64,000 bases of DNA from Sphaerulina vaccinii (GCA_022570795.1 JAKUDP010000006.1:1798001-1862000); one strand, 5' to 3'. Positions 14,630 to 28,000 are shown, numbered from the stretch's first letter. Made by a program: numbers and translations. Notes: a model not told the origin generated them from the letters alone.

Positions 14630-17600
14630 CTCTATTTTACTAGAACTTCTCTTTTATTCTATTTTGTCTTAGTATAAAGAATCTTCTCTACTTGCTACTT
14701 AGTATATATCTAGAAGAATATAGAGGTAGGTTAGTTATTCTTAGAAACCTAACCTAGTAGTAGGTCTCTATATACTAGTTATACTAAGTTAGTATAAAAG
14801 ACCGGGTATATATTACTAGGAATACTAAACAAATAGAGGGAGACTAGTAAAAGAACTTTATTAACTATATACTTTGTATTCCTCTAGTCTAGGCTTTTCT
14901 TCGGTTAATCTATATAGTAGTTATAGAGATTTAACTAGACTTTATTACCCTTTCGGTACTCTAGTACTATATTCTAGGTTCGGTTAGTAGTCTCCTCTTA
15001 TTTCTAAGTAGCTATAGCTATACTTGCCTAATAGAGGTTAGTAATTTCTTTAACTTTTTAAATAAACTACTCTACCTACTTGTTTGCTAGTAGCCTTATA
15101 TCTTTAGTAGCCTCTATTTCTAAGAGAATAGGTAATAGTACTTTGTAGCTATATATAGTAAAGAAGAGACTTATCCCTAGGCTTGTATTATAGTAGCTAT
15201 TTAGCGCTAATTATACTATAGAGAGCTACCTTTTCTAGTCGGATTACTTCTAGTTTATAAATACTCGAAGATATACTTATATATTCTAATTTACTCTTTC
15301 TAGGCCTCTATCTATTTATAGATAGTATCTAGAGCTTAATCTCTAGCAAATGCCTAGTAACTTATATAAGGTCCTCTAGAATATACTAGTCTAGTTTATG
15401 CCTTAATTGCTAGTAATTATACTAGGTAGACTATAGTATTTTACTTAGTAATCTAGAAACTTATATACGTAGGCCTTAGCTTTTATATTAGGAGTTGCTT
15501 CTAAACTAATAGTTTTCTCTAAATAATTCTTAATTACCTAAAAGTATTAGTAACTCTTAGAGTCTAGGAGTTCTATTATAAAGTCTATCGAGATTTTCTA
15601 GTAGAAACAATTAGGTACTAGAAGTAGTCGAAAAAGGCTATATTTATATTTTCTCTAGACTTAATTTCTACTATAATTATTATAGTTATTATAGAACTAA
15701 TATACCTACCTAGATAGTAGTAGCTAATAAAAGTCTCTTTCTATAATTATACTAGTAGCATCCTACCCTAGATAGCTAGAGGCTATAGTATTATAGCTAG
15801 CTTAGATTAGCTTAGTCTATAGTATATCTAGGTCTTTTTTGTCGGTTGCTAATTCTTTATATACTTCCTCTATTATAGTTAGGGAGCCTAGAATCTATAA
15901 CTTTCCTCGATATTATAGTCTCTCTTATATATTAAAAGTATAATTTCTAATTTATAGTTTTATCTTTAGCTCGCTAGAAAAGGAGTAGAGTCCTTATCTA
16001 ATTAAGTAGTATATAAAGTTATATATCTTATTTTTAGTAACTACTCTATTCTAGAGGTTATTAAGCTCGGCGTTCTAGAAAGGTCTAATAGATACTTTCT
16101 AGTTCTTCTTGGTTTTATTACTATCTTTATCTATAGAGAGGAGAGTCTATAGAGGGAGTATTATAATAGCCTCTATATCTATAGTATTAGTTGCCTTCTC
16201 TATTTTAGTAACTAATAGTTATATAAAATAAGACTCCTTATCTCCTTTATCTAGTATATTCTATTCTCTTCTAGATAAGGTATCTAGTACTATATTCTTA
16301 GCTTCTAGGTAATAAGCTAGAGAGAACTAGTATTTGGCTAGTTCTTAAGCCTAGTAAACCTATTTTTCTAAAAGTTACCTTTTTATTATAAAGTATTCTA
16401 GGTTCTTATAGTCTATCTAAATTATAAAAGTACTATAAGCTTTAAGTATAGAGTACTATTCTTTTAAATAGGATATAATTACTAGTAGTTTCTTATTATA
16501 AATCTTATAGTTAATCTTAGTATAATTTAGTTTCTTCGAGAAGAAGGCTACTAGGTAATAGATACTGTCCTATTCCTATAGGAGTGCGGCTTCTATTACG
16601 AACCTACTATAATCTACTTTAATAAAAGTTAGTAGTTCTAGATTCTATAATCTTAGTACTAGAGTATTATAGTATTATTCTTTTAGCTTTTTAAATATAG
16701 CTTCCTACTTCTTTTTCTAGGAGAATACTATACTCTTACTAGTAAGCGCTATTAAAAGTTTCGCTATCTTAGAGTAATAGTTAATAAATATCCGATAGTA
16801 GTTATAGAACCTAAGGAACCTTTATACTTCTTTTTATATTTTAGAAGCCTTCTAGTTTCGAATAGCTTCTACCTTTTCTAGGTTAGCTTTAATTCCTTTA
16901 CTATTAGTATATATAATAAATTCTAAGTACTTAACTATCTTCTTTATAAACTTGCTTTTCTTAGAGTCTAGGTAAAGGCCTCTATCCTATAACTTATAGA
17001 GAACTTACTAAACTTTTTATATATAATCTTCCCTATTACTATTCGAGTAGATAATTATATTATCTATATATATAGAGGCAAATTAGTCGAGGAATTCCTA
17101 TATTAGACTATTAATATACTACTAGAATAATACTAGAGCCTCTAATAAACCGAATAGATATACTAACTATTTAAAAGATCTATATCTTATATAGAAAGTA
17201 GTTTTATACTTGTACTCTACTACTATATAGATTTTATAAAACGCCGAGACTATATCTACTTTAGTAATCTACTTAGCATCTAATAGATTTTATAAAGTCT
17301 CTAATATTAGAGGTAATAGGTACCTATTATACTATATAATTGTATTTAGTATATAGTAATTGTAGTAGAACTATAGTCCTCTACTAGGTTTCTAAATAAA
17401 AATTATAGAAGCTGCTACTTTAGAGCTAGTAGGTCGGATATATCCCTTCTCTAGGAGGTTGTCTAGAACCTTTCTTAGAACTAGTAGTTCTTTTTTCGAT
17501 ATACTATATAGTAGACTCTATAGCAAAGGCGTCGGAGTCCTATCCTTTTAGACGCGTACCTCGATATAATAGTCGATACTAGGTTAGTATAGCGCTAGCT

Positions 17601-18400
17601 TGTCTACTTTGTATTAATAAAATAATAGAAGTATATTATAAATCTCTAGTAGTAGTCTCTCTCTTAACTAATTGTCTATAAGAGCCGCTTTAGTCTCTAG
17701 AGCTCTTCTAATATCCTCCGAGGAAATAGTAGTTACTATAGCTAAATCTTTACTAACCTCTACTTTATAGAAGTAGCTCTCTTTTACTCTTTTACCTACT
17801 TTCCTATACTAGAACTACCTCTTCTTAGGCTTAGTCTATATCTAATTATATACCTTCTATAAGTTTCCTAGAATAAGTAGGTAAGTTAGATTAGGTATAA
17901 TATATATATATACTATCTAACTAAACTCTATAATTTCTATCTAGAAACCGACAACTCTAGAAATATTCGAGTCTTTTATAACTATTAATATATCTTTTAT
18001 ATAATAGCTCTCTTTACTTATTAGTATAAGACCGAGTTCTTTAATAAGGTCTCTATTAATTATAGTATAATACTAGCATTCTTTATTAATAAAAGTAGAT
18101 ATATAAATATTATTTTAGAGTACTATATCTATAAATACTAGTATTCTATTTATTCTACTCTAGCTCTCTTACTAACCTTTTGCTAGTATCTATACCTCTC
18201 TCTACTTCTATCTATAAGTAGAAGTTACTCTTTTTCTAAATTAGAGTTAGTCTCTACTACTTTCTTATTATCTTCTAGTATAGGTAGCGCTTAAACTATA
18301 TTTATAGTAGTACTATTTAGTAGTATTAGAGGAAGGTATAGGTAGTCTCTAACCTAGTATCTATCTACTCTATAGTAGTAATAGAGGTTCTTTTCCTTAT
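14630..18400 (-). pseudogene. Gypsy-1 gag-pol remnant with chromodomain
   Basis: Minus-strand conceptual translation gives, from right to left, four recognisable parts. A CCHC-like zinc knuckle lies near 18370, with cysteines turned into tyrosine. The reverse transcriptase FVDD box appears as YIDN at about 17056-17070 and is followed by the conserved GLYLD...KYLEFII stretch and the QRFL.FYNYYR motif. The integrase DDE core has SIDFI near 15580, ITS(D/N).G near 15405 and LERVNQ near 15290. A chromodomain-like QVEKILYTKTK segment lies near 14.65-14.73 kb. This is the standard chromovirus order. Many in-frame stops from RIP show that no protein is made. Confidence 0.88.
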
Positions 18401-19478
18401 ATTTTTCTCTTTCTTTCTTATCTACCTAGCGAGCCCTATACTTTAAAGAGGGCTACTATCCTTTGCTATTACAATTGCCTCTATAGCTTCTCTTATAGTT
18501 TCTACCTATCTATAGTAGGTTTATAATTATGTCGCTATCTACGTCTATACGAATATTAGTTAAGCGACCTCCTATAGTATTAGTAGACGCTATTAACAAA
18601 ATTCTAGTCTGCTTCGTATTTGCCTCTAACTACTTCCGATTTGTATATTAGAACTAGTTAGTACTTTCTAGATTAGTTATAATATACTTAACTTCTGCGG
18701 CATATTCGTAGTACTCTATAATAACTAGTAAGGCTACTATGCCTCGAATAGCGAAGTCCGAACGCATCTACTTAAGCAAGGCAATCTTTATATCTAATTT
18801 CTATATATCCCTACCTACTATATTTAGAAGTTTGTCGAATTCTAGCTAGTATATATACTATAGTTGTTTTAGAGAGTACTTAAGCTTAGCTAGCTTATCT
18901 AGGGCCTTTACTTTTTTATTACTATCTATAAAGACTCTTTTAATCTCTATAAAGAATAGAGTAGGAGTCTTAATTCTATCTATTCTATTTTCCTAGAAGT
19001 GCCGCATTCTACCTTACTATACTACTAGAATAGTATTATAGATCTTGTTCTAGTAGTATTCGGTAGAAAGTAGTAGGTTTAAGCCGGCCTATACCTAATA
19101 AGAGCTTTTTAACTAGAGAAAGTAGTTTTAGAATATAAGTATACTTCTATTCTAAGAGGGTAGTAACTAATTTCTAGGTCCTAATAGATAGTCGGTTTCT
19201 ATTATAGAATAGGTAGTAGCTATTATTAATACTCTAATTAAAGCCTCGAGCTATTTGTTATAAGTCTAAATAGGTAATACCTACTATTAGCTCCTTGCCT
19301 CTTAGAGATTAGTTTATATATATAATAGCTTAGCTTCTATACCTCGCTATCTTTCCTATAGCTCTTATAATATTACTTAGAAGTTAGGAGCTTTAATTAC
19401 TAATAATAATAGTACTTCGGCGCGCCCTATAGGTAATGCTACTCTATCTATAGATTCTATAATAGTAATCGAACTTAA

Positions 19479-19696
19479 TATTATAGGGTAAGTAATATAT
19501 ATATAGAAAGCTTTATAAAAGGAATAAGTAAGTTCGATAGAGAGCTAAAAAGTCTCTCTAGGCATCTGTCAATAAATACTAGACACTAAGCTATTTTATA
19601 TAGTCTCCTATAGGTAGTACTAAAGTAGAGGAGAGTCCGTAGTCGAGCTATAGAGGCAAAGCTACTATTAATACTTCCTAGAGCTAGCCTCTAATA
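19479..19696 (-). repeat. Gypsy-1 LTR, right copy (5' LTR, 218 bp)
   Basis: Starts TATTATAGGG and ends CCTCTAATA. It is the same length as the left copy. Several sites that are CpG on the left are CpA or TpG here (for example GCGTCCGTCG against GCATCTGTCA), which suggests CpG decay after RIP. Confidence 0.93.
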
Positions 19697-20899
19697 GTAG
19701 AAGCCCTAAAAGCTAGCTTTTATATCTATTAATATCTATAGACTCCTACCTATTTTAAGATTAGAATTTAAATAGTAGCTTAAAATTATTAATAACTTTT
19801 TAAAAAAGAAGTAGGCCTTTCTACTAAAGTTAAGAATAGATATACTACCTACTCTCTACTAATAGAAAAGGAAAGTAGAGCTTTAATTTAGAAATTCTCT
19901 CTAAGTAGTAAGGAGTAATAGAGCTAGGAAGCTTCTTAGTATACTAAAGTAGTAGAAGAAAGAAAATAGAATCTCTTTCTATACTACTAAGGTATATAAC
20001 TCTATTTAGAATAGAGTTATTAAAAGATCGATCTAGACCTCTAAAAAAAGAGTAAGAGCAATACTAAAAGAATCTAATATACTAATTAAGTTCTAGCCTA
20101 AAGTACTAGAAGTAAGTATTATTATTAGAAATACTTTTCTAAATAGGCTAGATATTAATAGATTTAAGGTCTTACCTAAGAAGGTATTCTTAGAATAGAG
20201 ACTTCTAGTATTATACTTTAGAGTCTAGAGCTATAAAGTAGTAGTATATATAAATCTAAAGTTCTAGCTAGCTAGAATAAGATTAGATAAACTAATAAAT
20301 AGAAGTAAGAATACTATATTTATTAGTTATATTCTAGATACTACTAAAATATAGCTTTTCTAGAAGCCTAATATAGGGGCTATTAAGGCCTATAGTAATA
20401 CTAAGTAGTTTAAATATAAGAAAGAAAAAGATTTAGAATTAAATATTTCTAAGCTTAATTAATTAAGTAGTACTTCTATTAGGAGACTAGTTAGAAGACT
20501 AAGGAAGTAGAAGGAGCCTATTAGGCTCTAGAGGCCTAACTAGTATTACTTAAGTAAGTAACTACTATTTATATAGCTTAGACCTCTACTAAAAAATAAG
20601 AAGAAGTACTAGAAAATAAAAAATCTAGAAAAAAAAAAACTCTAGAAGCTACTAGCTTTAGAAGGAGAAAATCGAAGTAGAGTAGCTAACTAATTAGCTA
20701 TCTAAATCCTACTAAGAGACTAATAGAAATATATATAAAGAAGAATAACTAAATATTATATAAGATCTACTAGAAGTAAGAGTATAATCCTAGAAGAGAA
20801 AGAAATCTATTTTAGATAAAAGGAAAGAACCTAAACCTAAAGCCTATAGTATACTTATAAAGTAGGTCCTCTAAAAGAGGTAGAGGAATAAGAAAGAGA

Positions 20900-22620
20900 A
20901 TATATCTAATCTAAAGTATTATAAAGTATTTTTTAGCCTAATTAAAAAAAAAGAAATTATATCTAGGAAACCTTAGTAGAGATTAAAGAAGTTATATTTA
21001 TAGTACTTAGACCTAATATTACTCTAAAGTAAAAGGTTCCTATTCTAAAGTTCTATAAAAAGGTAATATAGAATTCTAAATAGAGCTATATATAGAAAGA
21101 AGTAATCTAGAGAGAACTAGTAGCTTTAGATAGTAACTATACCTAGAAGCTAGTTATACTACTAAAAAGTATAAATCTTATAATATTTAAGTAGGTTTTT
21201 AATATAAAAAGATTAATTAGTAAAGCTATTAAGAAGTTTAAAATAAGACTAGTTACTAGAGAGTTCTTCTAGAAGTTTAGAGTAGACTTTAAAGATACTT
21301 TTATACTAACTATAAGATATAATACTCTAAAGGTATTTATAGTAGTTATTTGCAAAAAGGACTTAGAAATATACTAAGTAGATATAAATAATATATTTAT
21401 AAAGAGCTCTCTAAAAGAAGATATTTATATAATTCTACTTCTAGAAGTAGAAGTTCTACTAAACTAGGTTCTAAAGATTCTAAAACTTCTCTATAAACTT
21501 AAGTAAGTAGTAAGAAACTAGAATAAACTCTATATTTTAAAGCTAGAATAGGTAGAATTCGATTAATTAGAGATCGACCTATACCTATTTATCTATAGAG
21601 AAAGAAAAATTATAGTTCTAACCTATATAGATAATATATCTATTATAGTACTAGAACTAAAAAATATTTTCTAGTTTAAAAAATAGCTTAGTAAGGTCTT
21701 TAAGATTAAGAATCTAAAGAAGCTAGAAAAGATTTTTAAAATAAAAATAATAAGAAATAGTATTATAGAAACTCTAAAGCTTAATTAAGAATACTATATC
21801 TAAGAGAACCTTATAAGGCTAAATATAACTAAGAAAAATACCTATCTAACTCTCTTACTAATAGATAGTTATAAAAGCCTTACTAAGGCAATTCTATCTA
21901 ATAAGAGATATACTAAATAGAAGTACTAAAGCTAGATAGATATATAGATATAGCTAATAGTTATAATAAGACTAGATATTACTTTCGCTTTTAGTAAACT
22001 AAGCTTATATATAGCTAACCTAATAAAAGGATATATAAATACTTTAAAGAAACTAGTAAAATACCTTAGATTATTCCTAGACCTAGAACTTATATTTAGA
22101 AAAAGTAGAGGAAGCTTTATTAGATATTTAGACTCTAACTATATAATAGATAAGGTAGATAGAGTTTTAATTCTAGAATCTATCTTCTTCCTCTATAGAG
22201 TACTAGTATCTTAGATAAGTAAGAAGTAGAAGTCTATAGTAATATTAACTATAGAGGCTAAGTATATAGCTCTAAATATATATACTAAGTAATCTTAATT
22301 CCTAGTAGCACTTCTAAAAGAAATAGACTATATAGAGTTAGTAGGAGAATATTCTTTTTAACTACTTATTAAAGCAAACTCTAATATAGTAAATAAACTT
22401 AGACCTATTTAGATTATAGAAAATAATAAAGTATCTCTAACTCTAATTAAGAATACCTATACCTATAAAAGATTAAAATATATTAATATAGCCTATAATA
22501 ATATTAGGAGACTCTAGTAGTAAAAGAAGATAGTAGTAGTATATATTCTAATAAAAGAGATAGTTATAGATAGGTTAACTAAGCCGAAAAATAGTCCCTA
22601 ATTCTAGAAGTTTATAAGAC
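20900..22620 (+). pseudogene. Copia reverse transcriptase/RNase H remnant
   Basis: Conceptual translation in one frame, ignoring RIP stops, gives the copia RT signature VDINNIF followed by KEDIYI near 21378-21430. The catalytic YVDD box appears as YIDN at about 21622-21637, with the second aspartate converted by G-to-A. The RNase H start TIEAKYIALN is at 22248-22277, followed by the usual C-terminal end with a DRLTKP motif. Stops from CAA/CAG to TAA/TAG are frequent, as RIP predicts. The gag, protease and integrase parts must lie in 10.6-12.8 kb and 19.7-20.9 kb, but I could not place their motifs securely. The copy is dead. Confidence 0.85.
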
Positions 22621-22730
22621 AACTCTAGCTTATATAAATAGCTCTTTTATACTTAATAAGTTATCGAGATTTGGAATAGAATATAAGTACTAGAATATAG
22701 AGTAGAAGAACTATCTAGCCTAAGTAGGAA

Positions 22731-22977
22731 TATTAGAAAGTATAGTCTAGTTAGACTATCTAAGAGATACCCTTTTAGGAATTAGATTATATAATATATA
22801 TTATATAGTAGTAGGTTATATAACTTATCTAATACTCTATATCTTAGGAGGAGATACAACCTATATCTAACTAATATAATTAATATAGTTAGTTCCTATC
22901 TAATACTTCTACTTCTATTATATATTAAGATTCTTTCTATATATTATAGGTATATATATTATCGTCCTATTTCGATA
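22731..22977 (+). repeat. Copia 3' LTR (247 bp)
   Basis: Full-length partner of 10340-10584. It keeps some cytosines lost in the left copy, for example in ATCGTCC and TTCGATA, which shows the direction of mutation. The target duplication ATAGC follows immediately. Confidence 0.93.
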
Positions 22978-22982
22978 ATAGC

Positions 22983-24275
22983 TACTATTAATATAGATAG
23001 ACTCTTATATAACTTAATATAGATACTTATATAATACCTACTAAAATTTAGCTACTAGATATAGATTTAACTTAGTAATTAAATAATAAACTAATATAGC
23101 TAGGTATTCTATAATTACTCTATAAAGACTTAGCTATAATATTAAAATACTAGAAAGAATACTTCTATTAGACTCTAGAGCAATTTCTCTTTTTGTCTTC
23201 TATTAATAGTATTATAAACTCTAATTAATCTTTAGATTCTAAAGCTATAGATAATACTATAATAGAGTCTATACTATAAATTATTAGTACTAGTATATAA
23301 TAGAATAAAGCCTATAGCCTAAAAGCGCTACTTATATATAGAAAGTATATTTAGAGAATATAGAAGCTATAGCTTTAGTTATAATAGATAAGAGTAAAGA
23401 GAGAAAAAACTATTATATAAGTAAGACTAACAAGCAAGATATATAGAATCTATAGCTTAGTAAGTATACGAGCTATATAAGCGAGCTAATATACTAGAGT
23501 AGGAAGCCTATAGTATCTAGATACTAGAAAGAGAAGTAATAGAAGAAGTAACTACTAAAAAATATAGATATAAGTACTTATAAATCGACTTATAGAGTCT
23601 TAGATAAAAGTACCTATAGCTAAGTAAGTATATAGTAATAATATAGAAAAGGCTTCTAATAGATATCTAAATAGATATTACTATAATACTAGATATAATA
23701 GAAATTTAATAGCTTACTTTAGATACTCTAGTCTACTATATCTTACTCGAATTAGCTTATATATACTTCTATTTAATATTATATTATATTCGATAGGTAG
23801 TTATAATCTAGTATACTTATTATTACTATATTAGCGCTTTTCTATATTTAGTATTTATTACTAGGTAGATATTAAGATATATAATAGTAATAATTACTAA
23901 GCTTTTAGAAATCGATTTTAACCTAAATAAAAAAAATAGTATTTTCTAGACTAGGCTAATAGATACTTAAACTCGTTAACTAACCTATTTTATACTACCT
24001 CTTACCTCCTAGCTATAAATTAGTTAAGATATAGATTGGCTAATTAACTAATATACTTCTATCTATTATAGCGACCTAAGTTATATAGTAATAAGAATAG
24101 AGTATACTATTACCTAAATATTATTAGTATAAGTAGTATATAATTAGTCTAGATTCTAGTCTACTTCTCTACTTAGTACTAAGTAGGCTCTATTATATTT
24201 AATATCTCTCTACCTACTATTCTTAGATCTACTTATTATTATACTAGTACTAATAATTTTTTTTTTTAAATCTCT
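22983..24275. repeat. RIP-degraded AT-rich DNA, older repeat layer (middle piece)
   Basis: This continues the sequence interrupted by the copia element at 10334 and is itself interrupted by the second gypsy element at 24281. CpA and TpG are nearly absent. I recognise no domain. A plus-strand translation of 23.0-23.6 kb has a charged helical look that could come from a transposase, but this is not enough to name it. Confidence 0.6.
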
Positions 24276-24280
24276 CTACC

Positions 24281-24548
24281 TATTATAGGTAGGAGGTAGA
24301 TAGGAAGGTAGGTATACTCGTATTTAGATATAGGTACTATAGATAGGCTATATAGACTCTATACTACTATATAGGTAGTTCTAATTAATAGAATATAGCT
24401 TAAAGGAAGAAAGTTCTCTCTTCGAGTATTAGAGAAAATTATTCTTTATAGAATAGTATATATAATTTACTTATATATTCTTATAGTCTAGGTAGGCTCT
24501 TAGCCTCCTATATCTACTTTAGGTATATTATAAGTAATACTTATAATA
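24281..24548 (-). repeat. Gypsy-2 LTR, left copy (3' LTR, 268 bp)
   Basis: Starts TATTATAGGTAGGAGG and ends ACTTATAATA. It matches 30189-30456 except for C/T and G/A differences and is the more heavily mutated copy. Confidence 0.92.
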
Positions 24549-24999
24549 TTACTCTCCTTCTAGCTATAAGCCTCTAGGTCTTATATAAAAGAAAAAAGCT
24601 ATAGTATTTAGATAGAGTTATATAATCTTTCTAGGCTATATCTAAATTTTAGTTATATATACTAAGACTTTTCTCGGCGCCTAGTAAGATAGGCAAAGTA
24701 GGCTTATATAACTATAGAAAGTAGATACTTCTCTAGAGACTTTCGCTAGTATATATATAGTCGGAACTAATAGGCTAATAAGGTATTTAGTAGAGTACTA
24801 GTTTATTAGAATAGCACTAATAGAATATTCTAACTAAGTATAGAACGTCTTCGATAATAGTATTAGTAGGCTCTATAGTAGAAATATTATATCTCTTCTA
24901 TTTTATAATATAGTAAAAGTATATATAGCCTCTATAACTCTAGCAATTAACTTTAAAGTCTATAATCTCTTTAACTTTCTATTCTTTAACTCCTTCTAC

Positions 25000-27900
25000 T
25001 TCGACTAGTAGTAGAAGTACCTAGCGCTAGAAGTAGTATAGGTCTATAGTAGTAGAGGATAGTAGATTATTATTAAATACTAGGTAGATCTTTATAGATA
25101 GTAGGAGATTAAGTCGATAGGTATATAGCTTTACTTCTAGAACCTAGAAGAGCTCTAGGTTCTTCTAGTCGAGCTTCTTCTTTAGATATAGAGTCTTAAT
25201 ATTCTAGGTATCTAGCTAGACTTTCTATTCTCTATAGAAATAGAAGGAGGTATAGTTCTAGTTTATAGTATCTTTATACTTTAACTATACTAGGCTAGTC
25301 TCGGCCTTTAGATAATCTAGAATAGCTTTTATATTATTAGTAAAGGAAGCTATATCCCTACTAATAGAAGTAGTTATTAGAAGAAGAGCTTCGATTCCTA
25401 GAAGTAGCTAGTACCTATAGGTAGCGAAGAATAGGGATATTCCTATAGTTTTAGAAAAGATAGAGTTAGTAGAGAACTCGGTAAGAGGTAGCTACTCTAC
25501 CTAGTTATTCTATAAGTAGAAGACGTATACTCGAAGGTATTATTCTAGAACTATATTTAGCCTCTTAGTCTAACTATTAGTCTATAGGTAGAAGGTAGTA
25601 GAAGGTAAAGCTTTAATTTTAAGCCTCTAACTTAGGTACTTCTAGAAATTAGATATAAACTTCGTATTATAGTTAGAAATAATATTAATTAGCTTTCTAT
25701 ATAGGTAGAAAATATTCTAAATAAAAAGATATACTACCTTTTTAGCGCTATTAGTCGAATAGTAGAGAATATAGTATTATAGCTTAGTTAGGTAGTCTAC
25801 TACTACTAGGATTATATTAAACTTTTCTAATATAGGTAGGTAGATAATAAAGTTTATAGATATATTATTCTATACTCGGTTAGGTATTAGTAAGAATTAT
25901 AGAAAGCTTCTATTCCTCTAGTAGTTTAGCTTAATTCGTCTATAGATCTTATAGTTATATACCTAGTAGTAGATATAAGAGCTTATCCCTAGCTACTAGT
26001 AGTCTTAAAAGACTAGTTAGAAAGTATATAACCTTTCTAGGTACTCTATAGTAGGGATTATATAGTAGAAATTTATAATCTAGTTATAAAGTTTATTATT
26101 ATTTAGAATATATAGTCTATTATAGTAGAAGAAGTAACCTCTCTTCTCCTAATACTAGGCTAGTTATATTTTTAGATAGTAGCTTTTACCTTCTTATAGA
26201 GTATAGAGAATACTATATAAAGTTTTATTATTTTAGTAGCTTTAGTCTATAAGGTCTCGAATCTCTTTAGAAATTAATATCTCCTCTTCTCGGAGTCTCT
26301 AGCTAGAGTCTAGATTAGTCGGATTTCCTCTACTAACTAGATAGGCAAAGAGCTAGATAGAAGTACTCGAGATAATCTATATTATAACTTAATCTAAGAA
26401 TATAACTTTTTTTTTCTAATATATTAAGGTATACTTAGTAGTAGTACTTCGAGGTTCTTATATTTTAGTACTACCTAGCTCTAGTACTATAGGTATTTAT
26501 TCTCTTTTTTAGATAAATTATCTAACCTTCTAGTTAGAAAGTCTAGTTTTTATCTAAGTTTCCTAGATTAGTATATAATTATAAATCTAAAATAGAATAG
26601 AAATTCGGACTAGCGAGCTTAGTAGTAGTTAAGCTATTTCGAGGTTATAAAGTACTTAAAGTTATAGTAGTCTAAAAGTACTTTAATTAGATATTCTATA
26701 TCCTCTAACTTAGAGCGCTATTTTTTAAAGTAGTAGATAATTACTAAGAGTTCCTTATTATATATCTTATAGTTATACTTAGTAGAACTATACTTCTTCG
26801 AGAAGAATATAATAGGTCGAAGTATTCTATTATTATTATACTAGAAGAGTACTTCTATAGAAATATAGTCTAAAGTATCTATTTTAATAATAACTTCCTT
26901 TATCTAATTAAATAGCGCTAGTATAGGTCTATTAAGGAAGGCTTTCTATAGTTCCTCGAATATAGACTAGTAGTTCTAATTCTAGGTAAATAGAGTATTC
27001 TTATATATAAGGGTAATAAGTAGTATAGTAATATTCGAAAACCTATAGATAAATCGGTAGTAGAAGTTATAGAACCCTAGGTAGGACTAGATATTAGTAA
27101 TATTCTTTAGTAGAGGCTACTTCTAGATAGTTTTAATCTTATTTAGATCTATATAGATACTATCTCTTCTAATAATTATCTCTAGGAATTTAGTCTTATA
27201 TTTAAAAAACTTATACTTTAATAGCTTTATATAAAGGCCTACGTCTTCTAGCTTTTTTAGAATATTAGCAATATAGACTTTATATTCCTCGAGTATCTTG
27301 CTATAGATTAGAATATTATTAATATAGATAGAGTAGAATAGGTCGAGATATTTATATAGTATATTATTAATAAATCTCTAGAATATAGTAGATATACTAG
27401 TTAGGCTAAAAAGTATAATAAGGGATTCGAATAGGCTAAATCGGGTCTAGAAGGCTATTAGCTACTTATAGCCTTTCTTTATTTAGATATTATTAGATAT
27501 AGAGATAATATTAATTTTTATAAACTATTTTATACTATTTAGGTTGTTTAGAATCTTAGTTATTAGTAGTAGTAGGTATCTGTTTTTTATTATAAAGTTG
27601 TTTAGCGCTCGGAAGTTAATATAGAGGTATAGCCCTCCTCCTAGCTTTTTTATAAAAAGGACTAGAGAGGTAATAGGAGACGAGCTTAGATATATAAATT
27701 CTTTCTAGAAATTATTATCTAGCTACTCTCGAAGAGCCTAGAGCTTGTCTCTAGATATTCTATAGAGTAGCCTAAATAGAGGTTTCTTAGTACTAGTAAT
27801 CTTAATCTTATAGTTATATAGTTAGTATAGTAGGAGCTTATTAGTAAGCTTTAGTAAGAAGACTTTACTAAACTATTATAGGTATTTAGGTAGCTAGGCG

Positions 27901-28000
27901 TCGAGGTTAGCCTTCTTCTTAGTAGAGAATATATTCTCTAAGTCTTCGATTATAGTAATATAAACTTTATACTCTTAGCGCTAGTACTTTAGTATAGTAT
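25000..28000 (-). pseudogene. Gypsy-2 pol remnant (RT, RNase H, integrase)
   Basis: Minus-strand translation shows the reverse transcriptase active-site box as YINNILIYSK at 27301-27330 (from YIDDILIYSK). It is followed by GLYIK..KYKFF, then a FLGFYNFYRRFI-type connection and the RNase H region beginning near 26.9 kb with an IKIDTLDY motif. Integrase remnants include SINFIIYLP near 25835-25865. The order RT, RNase H, integrase is that of Ty3/gypsy. RIP has introduced many stops, mostly from glutamine and tryptophan codons. Confidence 0.86.

Larger units (their letters stand above)
12806..19701 (-). mobile_element. Ty3/gypsy chromovirus, nested in the copia element
   Basis: The element spans 12811-19696 (6,886 bp), with a 5-bp target duplication GTAGA at 12806-12810 and 19697-19701. 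Identical-length LTRs bracket it. Coding remnants are all on the minus strand in the order zinc knuckle, reverse transcriptase, integrase, chromodomain, which defines a Ty3/gypsy chromovirus. It must have inserted after the copia element was in place. RIP stops fill every frame. Confidence 0.93.
10335..22982. mobile_element. Ty1/copia LTR retrotransposon with nested gypsy insertion
   Basis: The element spans 10340-22977. It is bracketed by a 5-bp target duplication, ATAGC, at 10335-10339 and 22978-22982. Without the nested gypsy element it is about 5.75 kb, a normal copia length. The LTRs differ only by C/T and G/A transitions and one TA-unit length change. After the left LTR comes GGTTATAAGCC (10585-10595), resembling the internal initiator-tRNA-Met primer site of copia elements with one RIP change. 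Plus-strand remnants of the polyprotein are readable near the right end: reverse transcriptase and RNase H, in copia order. All frames are destroyed by RIP. Confidence 0.93.

Noticed and set aside
12541..20538. The phrase TATTAGGCTCTAGAGGCC occurring at both 12543 and 20521
   Set aside because: It is too short and isolated in low-complexity RIPed DNA to call a repeat. Flanking bases do not align.
10340..22977. First estimate of 226-bp copia LTRs ending at the GTATATA phrase
   Set aside because: No target duplication fitted those ends. Extending the comparison through transition-only differences gave 245/247 bp LTRs with the matching ATAGC duplication.
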